From positions 15,636 through 59,902 of the forward strand of contig JAHBMJ010005955.1 of NCBI GenBank assembly GCA_018398765.1: a DNA stretch of 44,267 bases, given 5' to 3'. Source of the stretch: Chromera velia. Its lineage: Eukaryota > Sar > Chromeraceae. The position numbers and the translations under genes were made by a program. How positions within the stretch are numbered: the stretch's first letter is position 1; each line of letters starts with the position of its first letter. Below are positions 34,273 through 44,267 of this stretch, piece by piece. The notes beneath the pieces were generated by a model that saw only the letters and a program-made list of their open reading frames with translations, did not search any database and was not told where the DNA came from.

Positions 34273-35545
34273 ACTTTCCCTGTGTTTCACTACGTGCGAG
34301 CGTTGGAATGTATGTGTGTGTTGCGCCAATTGACGCACGCAGGTCCATCGCCATTCAGGCGGGGCTTCCGACTGCGTCTCTTCGAGGCAGGGGGAAGAAG
34401 AAGAAGACCACCACAGGGTCCATTGCAGATGCCACCGAGCTAAACGCAGAGCAGGAGGCCGAGCTAAATGCGTTTTACAACTTTGGTTTCGGGGGCGAGG
34501 ACGGAGGAGACGGGGGCGCTTTTGGTTTTGGGTTTTCTGAAGAGGCGGGGGAGGGGGAGGAGGTGACGGCCCGGAAGGAGAAGAAAAAGAAGAAGAAGAA
34601 ACTGCATGAGTTAGTCACCCAGTCACTTCGTCCTCGGAGCTAGTTTAACAGACCCTCTCATACTCAGGTTCTTTCTCATTTCATGTGATGCGTGAAAAGA
34701 GCAGCGCAACGACGACGGATCGAAGAGATGTCGTCCTTCTTCTCCTGCTGGCCCTGCCGAGCTTAGTTTCCTCTGACAAATCTTGATCGCCCCCTCTTCA
34801 ACGTTTTGCAAAAGTTTGTGAGCCCTTTCTTGATTCCCTTTCCCTCCAGTACTCCTGCGTGCACGTCACGATTGTGCCGTTTCTACTTTGTTTTGTGCTT
34901 GCTTTCACACAACTGATAACGGCTGTCCTTCCTTCTCTGCAGGTCTGACTACGACTCTTTGTATGCGCCCTCTGAGTCGCCCTCCGTGTCCCCTTCTGTG
35001 GGGGGATACGACGACGATGGGGGAGACGAGGAGGCTGCAGTGTTGAGAGAGGAGCTGAGCAAAGTCAAAAAGAAGAACAAGGAAATGAAGAAGAACGTCA
35101 AGGAGCTTCAAATGAGAAACGCAGCGGTGGGTCAAACGAGAAAAAGGTAGAACTCGCAACAGAAGAAGAGTGAAGGAAAGCACAGCCGTTCCATGCAGAC
35201 CTTTTCTGCATTTCGTTTTTTCGTCTTCATTTGTTGTTCTTGAATTTGTCCCCTGAACAGAAATGAAAGTGCCTTCCCAGATGTTTGCAGAGACAAAACA
35301 AAGCTCTCCCTTCTGCCCATGTCCCAACGTAACAGTCAAGAGACAACAAGGAAAGGGCGCACCCAGCCAAGTTGATCAAATGTCTTTGCTGTCTTTCTTT
35401 GAGTCTGCTTGCAGCTTGAGCAGACTGTGAACGACAGCGGGAGGACAGAAACAGTCGACGCGATGGAATACTGCATGATGAAGGAACGGTGGGTGGGTGG
35501 GTCGGTGGGTGTGCAGGGCAATGTGGCTGCCTTTCTCTCTGTCTC

Positions 35546-35625
<80 letters not shown>

Positions 35626-37300
35626 TGCACCACCGCTTTGTGTGTGACTGCTTCTGTGCATGTACCTGTATATGCGTCTGTGCAGCAACACAGAGGCAGA
35701 GCGTGAGATCATCAGATTGGAAGAGGAGCGGGATTCCTCGAGGGTGGATGCCGCAGTCCTGGATAAGTTGAAGCAGAAGAACAAGAGGCTGAAGAAGGAA
35801 GTCAAGGAACTAGAGGCAGGGGGGGCAGGGTCGGGGGGAGGGGGGGGGGGGGGGGCATCGGCGGCACAGCTCCAGCAATTACGGAGAGAGGTCAGCAGAG
35901 GAAAAGAGAGAGCCAGCACACGGAATGAGGTAGAGCGGGTAGGTGTGCATATCAAGAGGTTCTTTTTCATATGACCTTCATGTCATTTTGATTTTCAGTC
36001 TCATGCTCTGTGGTGCTTGTTGTCTGCCTCCATGTGTGCAGAATGAGGCTTTGCGGGTCCAACTAGAAGCTGCAGAGGGAGGAAACGCAGACGAGGCCAT
36101 GGAGAAGTTGAGGAGGTTACAGGCAGAGGGGGGAGGGGATTCGGCTAAGCTGGCTGCAGAAAATGCAGCACTTACTGAAGAAGTGGCAACACTCAGGAGG
36201 AAGGCAGACAGGTTGGCAGACGTGGAGACTTTCTCGATATGCCTTTTGTTTTGGCCTTGCTTACCGTTTGAGGTGAACCGGTCGGCTGCCAGGTCCATTT
36301 TTTCTGCTCTTCTGCTCTCTTGGAGTTTTGTTTTTTTCTGTATGTTGTCCAGCTGTCCATATGGCAGTCAGTGGGTGTTTGTGGCTGTCAGTCCATTCTT
36401 TGATTTCCGCTCTCGTGTGAAATTCGTTCATTCTCTGCAGATGGGAGGCGAAGGCAAAGAAGAGCCAGGGGGGCGGGTCTGCAGATTTAATGCGGAAGGT
36501 TGCGAGCCGAGTGGCTCGATTGAAGGAGAAGCAGGAAGCCCTGAAGGATTCTTTCTCGACTGAGATGAGAGGGATGCTCGATACCTTTCTGCCTCCCCTC
36601 AGGGCAGCAGTGGAGAATCAAAGCAGGAGGCTTGCGGAGGCAGAGGCGAGTCAACTGAGGTTGATGGATGAAAGGCGGAAACTGCACAACACAATTTTGG
36701 AGCTCAAGGGAAATATTCGCGTGTTTGCGCGAGTGCGCCCAATGGGCCAAAATGAGGCGAGAGACGAACCGCCAGAGGGCACCATCACTTTTGCGGACGA
36801 CAACAAACTTGCTGTCAGTCTGTCACATAAAGTGAAAAGATCTCTTTCTAGTATTGGTGCTTGTTTTTCATTTGACAAATCATCGGGAGTCTGATTCGAT
36901 CTATCGTTGTGTGCATCCTCCCCTCCATCCGGTACACAAGTGAAAGCTGCAGAGACCTGTCGATCCGTTCCTTTTCTGTCCTTCTCTCTTTCTTTCCTCA
37001 GTCTAAATTCACTCGTTCAGCCTCTTTCTCTTGTCTTTCCCCCTCTCCCACCTTTATTCACTTTCAAAATTCCGTTCTTTCGTGGGCAGTCTGAACGATT
37101 ACTCGTCGACTCATTCTAGATTTCTTTTGCGCCTTCTTCCTCTTTTTTTTTTCTTTTCAGGTCTACTCAACGCAGGACCAGAGGAAGAAGTGGTTCGAGT
37201 TCGATCGGGTCTTTTCTCCCTCTGAGGGACAAGGTCGGTCGCTTTGTCTGTCTCTCCCTCTTTCAGTCTCAATGTGTCTATGCCGGATTCACTGCGCGTC

Positions 37301-37352
<52 letters not shown>

Positions 37353-40300
37353 CTCTCTCTCTCGCCATTTAACTCTCTCTCTGTGTCTTTCTCGCTCTCT
37401 TTCCGTCTCTCTCTCTCCCCTCTCTGCTTCTTGAGGGAAGGGGGTGGGGGGAGGAACGTAAGTGGGGGTAATGTGTGCCGGGGGGGGGGGGTCCGCTTGA
37501 TTGGAAGGGCAAACCTGTTCTCCCGTCGACGCCCTACGGTTTATGGCCTCTCTCCTTGTTCCCTTCTTTGATGCAGCCGGTGTGTTCGAAGAAGCGAAGC
37601 CCCTCGCAACTTCAGTGTTGGATGGCTACAATGTCTGCATCTTCGCATACGGGCAGACAGGGAGCGGCAAGACGTACACGATGAGCGGGACTCCCAAAGA
37701 CCCAGGACTGAACGTGAGGTCGCTCCAGGAACTTTTCCGGATCAAAGAGGAGAGGGAGGGGGGACAGGACTGGAGTATTTCCGTCTCAATATCTGTCCTC
37801 GGTCAGTGAGCACTCGGCTCGTCGCAGAAAATATGGAGTGATTTCAGTCATTCACTAGCGGTTTTCTTCTGTTTTATGTATGAAGTGGCCTTTGCTCCAT
37901 TCAAGAAGATCACGGTCTTCTGATCTATTAGATCCTGTACCATCAGAAAGTCCAGTGTGCGTATGTACACTCATCCTGATGCATGTGTGCCTATATTTTG
38001 GGTTTGCATTGAAGCAGAGAGAAGGGCGTGTCTATGCCCGGTGGTAGAAGGGAGAAAAACAACAGAGAGGAATAGACAATTGCATGCGTGACTGACTAAC
38101 CAGTCAATTTTGATTTATCAATTCGTGTACAGACAAGCTGTCTGTATTTGTTCATGCATGCATGCCCACCCCCGCAATGACATCCCTGGCAGAGATCTAC
38201 AACGAAGAGATCAGGCAATCAATACACATACATCAGGCAGAGATACACAATACACATACACTATATTTTTCTGTATTTGCCGGCAGAGATCTACAATGAA
38301 GAGATCAGAGACCTCCTCAGTCCGTCTCCAAAGAAATTGGAAATTAGGGGAGACTCCTCAGTCGGGGGATTGACGGATAGACCGGTAAGGCTCTCAGTCT
38401 CCTGTCACTCTTTCTGTCTTTCTGTTTGTTTCGTCGCCTGCAGGCTCACTTCTCGATCCCTCCGCGTGCCTCGTTGTTTTCCTCTCCTTTCCAGAGTTCG
38501 TTGAATGAATCGGTCGGCTTCTACTCCTTCTTTCCGAATTCCGGGAGAATGACATCTCTTTCAGTTCTCGTCTCCTCCGTGAAGCTTCCATCTTGTCATT
38601 GTGTTTGTTCCATTCGATCGCTGCACACATAAACCCAAAACATGCAGGTGACGACTTCCGACGACGTCATGGCTGCCATCGGCGAGGCCACTGAGAACAG
38701 AGCAACGACAGCGACAGACATGAATGAACACTCAAGCAGATCCCATGCGTGAGTTTATTTCAGTGGAACGCATTGATTGGAATTGAGGAGTCAATTCAGA
38801 AATAAATAAGAAGAGAAAGAAAGCTATTGAGGACATTTTATCTTTTTTTCCCTCCCTGCCTATCTTCTTTGGATCACTCTCCACGACTCGTAATCAATCG
38901 GAATCCTTCCTTCTTTTTTCCTTTCGTCTTTACCCCTTTATTCTTTTCTGTGGAAAGGGGAAGAACAAAGCAAACCGTGTCGTTTGTTCTTTTCTTTCTT
39001 TACCCCTTTGTTCTTTTCTTTGAGGACCGTCTCGTCTTTACCTTCTGCTACCCTCCCCTCTTTCTTCTTCCTACTCCACGCCTGCAGAGTCGTGACGGTG
39101 CGGACAAAGGCCCAAAGCCAGGCCCAGGGGAAGACGTACGTGGGGAAGCTTAACCTGATCGATCTGGCGGGGTCCGAGAACGTGAACAAGTCGAATGTGA
39201 CGGGGCAGGTCAGACTAACATTAAGAGAGATATGTGACTATATTGTCTCTTCTACCACCCATTTGCGGCGCACAAAGGGAGACGCGACATCGGGACAGAT
39301 TGAGCGAGTCGAGCGTTAGGCAATGACAAAGGGGGAGAAAATCCACATACAGACAAAAGCAAAACGACAGACAGAAACCTTTTAGATACTCTCGGATCAC
39401 TCTTGGATTGGCAAGAGTGCTGCCCTTGTCTTTTGTTTTTGGCTTTGTCTCACTCGTTGAACAAAGGACGTTCTTGACAGACTTCCTGGGTCTCTCTCGT
39501 GACCTGCACTTTCTTTCGCACTGTCACGACCTGTGGGGGTCTTCTTTTCTCTTTGTCTATCCACCCACCTTTTCTCGTCCTGGCCCTCTCTGACATTTTT
39601 TGTGTTTCATATTTCTCCTGCATTCAGGCCTTGCGAGAGGCCCAGAACATCAACAAGAGTCTTTCCGCTCTCGGAGACGTCATATCGGTGAGTCAAGTGG
39701 TCGCTCTATTGACAAAAGAAGACAGTTTGGGAGATCTGAAAGTGCTATGGGGAGAAGCATTCTTCCAAGCCACCCAGAAAGAAACACATCTGATGAAACC
39801 CATCAAAGAAAGGGGCTCAGTGGGGGATATTTTATCGACAGATAGTGCTTAGACCCTGCCAGGCAATGGTGGGCTGTTTGTACTTCTGAGAAGGGGCAAA
39901 ACCGGATCAATCGGACAATTGCACACCGGCAATATAGAGTCTGTCTGCATATATACACGTACACATATGCGTCTGGATAGATGTATGTGTGTGTGTGTGT
40001 GTGTATGTGCTATGTTCAGTCTCTGGTGGCGAAGGATTCCAAGCACGTGCCGTACAGAAACTCTAAGCTGACTCAACTCCTCAAAGACTCTCTCGGGGGG
40101 GACGCAAAAACTTTGATGATTGTGCAGAACTCTCCTGCGCAGGCGTCTGTGGTGCGTTCCCTTGTTTGTTTGTTTGTTTGTTTGTTTGTTTGCAGACTGA
40201 ATTTTTGATATTTTTGAAACTGTTTTTTGAATGAGGTCAAGAAAGCATTCCTGTTTCTCTTCTTTGCACTTTTTCCTTTTTCCTAGCTCTATTCTTCATT

Positions 40301-40756
40301 CGCTTTCTCCTTAATGACACTTTGTTTCTCTTCTCTTTGCGAGTGTTCAAGAATTGCTGTGCGGTTTCCGCTCTTTTCCCGTCTCCCCGCCTTGTCAACA
40401 ACAACTGGTGACATCAGCACATCCTTTGCTCTCCCTACGAAGTCACGAAAGAGAGAAAAAACCACAATCCGACTTTCATAACCGGCTTGAATCAGGCGAA
40501 TCGTAGTTTATACCGGCAAGAAAGGTAGACAGCGGGAGAAGTAAGGCAGACAGAGAGACAGGCAGCTCAAACAAAAGAAGAACCAGAGACAAGGCATCAT
40601 CTCGGGGTTGTCGTCTCTCTCTCCGAAGCTTCCTGATTACTTCTTGATTTCCTTTGGGTGTCGAATTCCAGCAATTGTTCCCTTTTTTTGCTTTTTGTCT
40701 GCTAGTGGATGAATATTGTCTCAATTCCTTTCCCTCGACGACCCAACTTACTTCTA

Positions 40757-40799
<43 letters not shown>

Positions 40800-40823
40800 G
40801 TGTGTGTGTGTGTGGTGTGTGCA

Positions 40824-40873
<50 letters not shown>

Positions 40874-40901
40874 CGTGTATGGTAAGACTGTGTCTGTGTG
40901 T

Positions 40902-40941
<40 letters not shown>

Positions 40942-41615
40942 GTGCGTGTGTGTATGTGTCTGTGTGTGTGTGTGTGCGTGTGTGTGTGTGCAGGTCGAGA
41001 CGCTGAGTTCCCTCAACTTTGCGGCACGTGCACGGAACGTGGAGAACGGTCAGTTCGCCTCTCTCTCTTTTGGCTTTTGACCGTTTCTAGCTTTGTCTGC
41101 TTTTCTCTTTGTCCGCTTCCCTTTGGCCGTTGGGACATTTGAGTCGTGAAAAGATGCCGGTTGATCTGTTGACCCGACTTCAAGTTGTTACCGTGGCTGG
41201 GTGGAACGAACATCTGGGGAATGTTGCAGCAGCACGCTACTGCGACTCACAACTTTATCAACTGTCACTTTTGTGTCTAACGTAGCCGTCTGTATTCCGA
41301 CACTCCTTCCGGACTCTCCTTTCTGTGCTCCCAAGCTGCTTCAACAAAGTCGGATTACCTTTTTCTTCGTCCCAATAAGAGTGTGAGATCTGAGTCAGCA
41401 AAGTCCGACAACCAGCATTCTATGTAGTAAATCATGTCAGAGAAGATTAGAATCAGCAAGCTTTTATGCATCCCTCTTCCGTCTACTTGAGGCATCGATC
41501 TTGCATCACACCACAGGGAGTCAGAGGGGATATGCATACCTAGATGCATACATGATTTGTGTGCTTTGGTTTTTTATGTATTTTTGCAGGCCCCGCCAAA
41601 AAGAATGTTCAATGA
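31241..41615 (+). CDS. Tandem-PH kinesin-14 (C-terminal motor), 24 exons, 1,077 aa
   Basis: Exons: 31241-31329, 31437-31698, 32007-32147, 32258-32329, 32452-32540, 32783-32831, 33200-33258, 33616-33706, 33902-34071, 34343-34609, 34943-35126, 35415-35488, 35686-35938, 36042-36211, 36441-36813, 37161-37233, 37577-37801, 38287-38384, 38648-38748, 39088-39208, 39628-39687, 40020-40151, 40994-41048, 41590-41615. The sum is 3,234 nt and every phase joins. PH1 is about 64-149 (KHGVLHN...[12 protein letters not shown]). PH2 is about 192-300 ([17 protein letters not shown]...[17 protein letters not shown]...LRCWFMGLQ). A K-rich acidic linker and coiled coils follow (about 445-745), then the kinesin-14 neck [15 protein letters not shown]. 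The motor has GQTGSGKT (831-838), NEHSSRSH switch I, DLAGSE switch II (972-977), [16 protein letters not shown] and the end RNVENGPAKKN. Kinesin-14s move or crosslink toward microtubule minus ends; PH domains suggest membrane or protein docking. Confidence 0.92.
32852..32887. repeat. (CT)n in kinesin intron 6
   Basis: An uninterrupted CT tract lies about 20 bp after the exon 6 donor. Confidence 0.95.
33421..33486. repeat. (CT)n-(CA)n-(CT)n in kinesin intron 7
   Basis: This is a CT tract, a CA tract and a second CT-rich tract. It is one of the few compound repeats here with CA rather than GT on the sense strand. Confidence 0.95.
34214..34271. repeat. (CT)n-(GT)n in kinesin intron 9
   Basis: A CT tract is followed directly by a GT tract about 70 bp before the exon 10 acceptor. 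Confidence 0.95.
35531..35627. repeat. (CTTT)n-(CT)n-(GT)n in kinesin intron 12
   Basis: A compound tract of CTTT, CT and GT blocks fills most of the intron ahead of the exon 13 acceptor. Confidence 0.95.
37301..37346. repeat. (CTGT)n-(CT)n in kinesin intron 16
   Basis: A CTGT block runs into a CT block, and the CT-rich sequence continues in imperfect form to about 37420. Confidence 0.95.
38187..38310 (+). repeat. Duplicated 3' splice site and exon start upstream of kinesin exon 18
   Basis: GGCAGAGATCTACAACGAAG (from 38188, extending through AGATCAGG) repeats the true boundary at 38283-38310 with one base changed (AAC for AAT). The true boundary is GGCAG followed by the exon encoding [12 protein letters not shown] shorter third copy, GGCAGAGATACACAA, lies near 38234. 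The upstream acceptor is 94 nt before the real one, so using it would shift the reading frame. Confidence 0.85.
39985..40004. repeat. (GT)n in kinesin intron 21
   Basis: A short GT tract ends 15 bp before the exon 22 acceptor. Confidence 0.9.
40162..40193. repeat. (GTTT)n in kinesin intron 22
   Basis: About seven GTTT units begin 10 bp after the exon 22 donor and are followed by TGCAG. Confidence 0.9.
40759..40992. repeat. Long interrupted (GT)n tract abutting the kinesin exon 23 acceptor
   Basis: About 234 bp of GT with occasional GC, GA or CT interruptions run directly into the GCAG acceptor at 40993. The polypyrimidine tract normally expected there is replaced by GT repeat. Long open frames on both strands here are repeat artefacts. 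Confidence 0.95.
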
Positions 41616-42173
41616 TTGTCTCAAACAACTGTAATCGATACCCGCAAGCAACATTCGGATACGCATCCGGAGATTTATTCATCACTTTAATAGAAAACAC
41701 TAAAGAAAACAGGTCTTACCGATTCTTACCGCTAGTTTTACAGTTATTACAATAATTCTGATAATTCGTCACGGTTTTAAAATGGTACTTGTTTTAAATA
41801 GTTTGAGAATAAAATTGTAGACAAATTGTAATCTTCATTGTTAGGCCCGGGCCTATATTTTTAACCTTCGTAGAGTAAATAATTTTTCCAGGCAAAAATT
41901 AACTTAAGTGTTTAATAAACCTCTCGCTATAAACATACATATTCTACTATTTTATTAGCTACTTAGCTGCTACTATAGTAATTAACTTCCGCCGGCCAGG
42001 CGGGCCAGGGGGGGGTGGCGTGATGCTTCAGTGATGGGGAACGCAGACTCTCTGCTGTTTGCAGCAGTTTGCTTTATAGGCGACAAAAGACGAAACCTAG
42101 GACAAAACGGCGCTAGTGCTTGCATGTGAGCACCAAACAATCCCTTATCTCTTATCTTTTACTAGTATATATG
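41616..42173. other. AT-rich 3' flank of the kinesin gene
   Basis: No gene was recognised. AATAAA at 41808-41813, about 190 bp after the stop, is a possible poly-A signal if this organism uses one. A short GC-rich patch (CGCCGGCCAGGCGGGCCAGG) lies near 41990-42010. Confidence 0.4.
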
Positions 42174-42350
42174 TATTCAATGAATAAATGAATGAATGAA
42201 TGAATGAAATTCAATGAATGAATGAAATTCAATGAATGAATGAATAAATCAATGAATGAATAAATGAATGAATAAATGAATGGTGAATGAATGAATGAAT
42301 AAATGAATGAATTAATGAATGAATGAATTAATAAATAACTAAATGAATGA
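42174..42350. repeat. (TGAA)n microsatellite
   Basis: About 175 bp of TGAA units with scattered TAAA and ATTA variants. The antisense open frame of repeated Phe-Ile-His-Ser is an artefact. Confidence 0.95.
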
Positions 42351-42524
42351 AAAACTAAAGCCACTGGAGTCTAGCATCGTCTAGCTCTTGAGTCCTGACA
42401 CTCCTTGTTCATGTAAGTCTCCTTCAATTAAGATTCTAGCAGGACCTAGCTCTGCTTCAAAAGATGATAGGCTGAAATTAGGCTGAAGCAAGATTTTAAT
42501 GGCAAAACTGATTTGGAACCCGTA

Positions 42525-42838
42525 ATAATACAGTTAGTGAGCGTCTAACTGAGTGACTCAGTGCTAGGCTATAGCTTCACCTATATATGATCTCAATCTC
42601 GTGGCCTTATTAACAGAAGGAGTGTCAATGTACGGTCTCGGTGCTTGGCCTCTAGATAGGCCACTTTGATGCAGTACTTTCTGCTTGATTGTATTTATGT
42701 ATGCTCTATCGATCCGATGTGCATGCTGCATACATGTGCATACATTTTTACGTCACCTGCGCTCGCTTTGCGCGCAGGCCGTGAAGCTTCGACTTGGTGC
42801 AGATTGACTTAATTGACTTCGTTGGTGCCACTTTACGG
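42525..42838. repeat. Direct repeat copy 1 (314 bp)
   Basis: It begins ATAATACAGTTAGTGAGCGT and ends GGTGCCACTTTACGG. It matches copy 2 at roughly 95 percent by eye. It contains a CG-rich GCTCGCTTTGCGCGCAGG segment. It shows no LTR-type TG...CA ends and no coding capacity. Confidence 0.9.
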
Positions 42839-43432
42839 CTATTCCCTTCTTTATGAGCGGTAGCGGATAGAAGGGAACCCGTCACCATGTTGGTGGTCGA
42901 GAAACTTCACGTGCTGGTTTTGCTGCTTGCATCCCATCATGTCCCGTCCTCTCCTTCTTGGTTGAACTTCTTGAAGAAAGACGAGAATCTGTCCCAGAGT
43001 GAAGGTGACAGATCGCGAGAGAGCGCCCGACTCTTGCGTAGAAGTCGGTACGAAAGTCTGGCTCCAGGTGAAGAGGCTCAGACAAAGCTGCACAGACGGA
43101 GCCGCCTGGAGTGCGTTCCATTTGGCATACAGGCCTGCCACTTCCACAGGGAAGGGAAGTGCTCCCAGAGCGAAGGCACTGCCAGGCAAAATGCTCTGAG
43201 GGAACGGAGATGTTCGGAAGTGGTTCTCATCCTTGTGGATGAAGTGATCGTTGATGCTGGTGACGGCCGGAATGTGAAGCACCAAGATGAGGTCATGACT
43301 AGAAGAGACGCAAAGAGCAGCTGCCTCTGTCCCTTCTGTCAAGTTGCCGATCGAGATTCTTTTGTGTTGGGAGAGCAAGTGTGAAAGAGTGAATGAGGCT
43401 GCCCGGTCGTTCCCGGGAGCCGGCACCACGTG
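42839..43432. other. 594-bp unique segment between the two direct repeats
   Basis: It opens with a hairpin: TTCCCTTCT (42842-42850) pairs with AGAAGGGAA (42869-42877). A 192-codon frame on the minus strand (43429-42851) and a 165-codon frame on the plus strand (42887-43384) overlap. Neither has a domain I recognise. It could be a captured gene fragment, the inside of a small terminal-repeat element, or plain unique DNA. Confidence 0.45.
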
Positions 43433-43745
43433 ATAATACAGTTAGTGAGCGTCTAACTGAGCGACTCAGTGCTAGGCTATAGCTTCACCTATATATGATC
43501 TCGATCTCGTGGCCTCATCGACAGAAGGAGTGTCAATGTACGGTCTCGGTGCTTGGCCTCTAGATAGGCCACTTTGATGCAGTACTTTCTGCTTGATTGT
43601 ATTTGTGTATGCTCTATCGATCCGACGTGCATGCTGCATGCATGTGCATGCATTTTCGCGTCACCTACGCTCGCTTTGCGCGCAGGCCGTGAAGCTTCGA
43701 CTTGGCACGGATTGACTTAATTGACTTCGTTGGTGCCACTTTACG
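43433..43745. repeat. Direct repeat copy 2 (313 bp)
   Basis: Same orientation and same start (ATAATACAGTTAGTGAGCGT) as copy 1. It ends TTACG, where the partial third copy begins. Confidence 0.9.
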
Positions 43746-43850
43746 ATGTGCATGCATTTTCGCGTCACCTGCGCTCGCTTTGCGCGCAGGCCGTGAAGCT
43801 TCGACTTGGTGCGGATTGACTTAATTGACTTCGTTGGTGCCACTTTACGG
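43746..43850. repeat. Partial third copy (105 bp), tandem with copy 2
   Basis: It repeats the last 105 bp of the unit, starting ATGTGCATGCATTTTCGCGT and ending TTTACGG. It agrees with copy 1 in GGTGC where copy 2 has GGCAC, so it is not a simple recent duplication of copy 2. Confidence 0.9.
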
Positions 43851-44210
43851 AAACAGAGAGAAAAACGAAAGCATTCTAATTAAATTGGAATGTGGAGTCC
43901 TACCCTGTGGCGCCGCCCTCTGGACCCTCGCATGCGCTATATCTGAATGAGCCCGCGTGCCGACGCCAGGCTCCGCCGCCGCGCTTTGTTTCGTACGTGT
44001 CGCGCGCGTCGATCAAAATTGGGCGTGAAGACCCAACTCGAGATTTTAGCCAGTTTCAGTTTAGGGTGATGGAAGGGGTACTAGCTTGCTCCGGGGTGCA
44101 TAATCGGTTTGGGCGCCGCCATACTAAGTGTTCCAACACTAAGACCTATAGGGCGCCACCATAGCTTGGTCACCGTGTACAATGCATGTATGCGCATACA
44201 TGCATGCATG

Positions 44211-44241
<31 letters not shown>

Positions 44242-44267
44242 GACTGAAAGAATACATGTCTTGAAAA
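43851..44267. other. End of window, no gene recognised
   Basis: A 90-codon frame (43892-44164) has no recognisable domain. GGGCGCCGCCAT and GGGCGCCACCAT recur near 44112 and 44151, and a (TA)n tract occupies 44209-44236. Confidence 0.45.

Noticed and set aside
40702-41142. Long open frames of Cys-Val or Thr-His repeats on both strands
   Set aside because: They are translations of the GT microsatellite and have no protein meaning.
42152-42364. Antisense ORF of repeated Phe-Ile-His-Ser
   Set aside because: Translation of the TGAA microsatellite.
1-44267. CRISPR arrays, prokaryotic operons, rRNA or intact tRNA genes
   Set aside because: No regularly spaced identical repeats with unique spacers, no ribosome-binding-site-led gene runs, and no folding tRNA or rRNA sequence were found. 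The splice structure is clearly eukaryotic.

Overview
The window is nuclear DNA from a eukaryote with intron-containing genes. I could place 31 introns by joining reading frames across GT...AG boundaries: 3 in a formin, 5 in a giant unknown gene and 23 in a kinesin. All are GT-AG, 27 of 31 end in GCAG, and 13 of 31 donors carry C at +3 (GTC...). Proteins rich in Glu, Lys, Ser and Pro, introns packed with CT/GT microsatellites, and degraded LINEs between genes suggest an alveolate-type protist, most likely a chromerid alga such as Chromera. That name is an inference from style, not from a marker gene. The uniform GT-AG splicing argues against a dinoflagellate.

Layout. (1) 285-7138, minus strand: a four-exon formin of 1,980 aa with an N-terminal coiled coil, a low-complexity and proline-rich FH1 region, FH2 and a disordered tail. 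(2) 7139-8008: a shared divergent upstream region. (3) 8009-17284, plus strand: a six-exon gene for a 2,412-aa protein. Its N-terminal 440 residues look globular and may be a decayed Rai1/DXO-like fold; the rest is mostly charged and disordered, with a recent five-fold 66-bp tandem repeat. (4) 17396-17716: a short TRAF-type zinc-finger ORF; a 38-bp piece of it recurs at 19.28 kb. (5) About 20.0-30.5 kb: a transposon graveyard with two broken non-LTR retrotransposons (21.1-22.6 and 27.6-30.3 kb), several foldback or MITE-like elements, a 92-bp hAT-type MITE with an 8-bp target duplication, and a tRNA-like SINE head. (6) 31241-41615, plus strand: a 24-exon gene for a 1,077-aa kinesin-14 with two N-terminal PH domains, a coiled-coil stalk and a complete C-terminal motor. 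(7) 41616-44267: AT-rich sequence, a TGAA microsatellite, and two 313-314-bp direct repeats plus a 105-bp partial third copy around a 594-bp unique segment.

How the genes fit together: two of the three large genes are cytoskeletal, one an actin nucleator/elongator and the other a minus-end-type microtubule motor with lipid-binding modules. The formin is head-to-head with the giant gene, so those two could share a promoter region. The kinesin is isolated from them by the transposon island. The strongest novel candidates are the tandem-PH kinesin-14, the giant protein with its possible DXO-like head, the duplicated 3' splice site inside the kinesin gene, and the MITE with a clean insertion signature.
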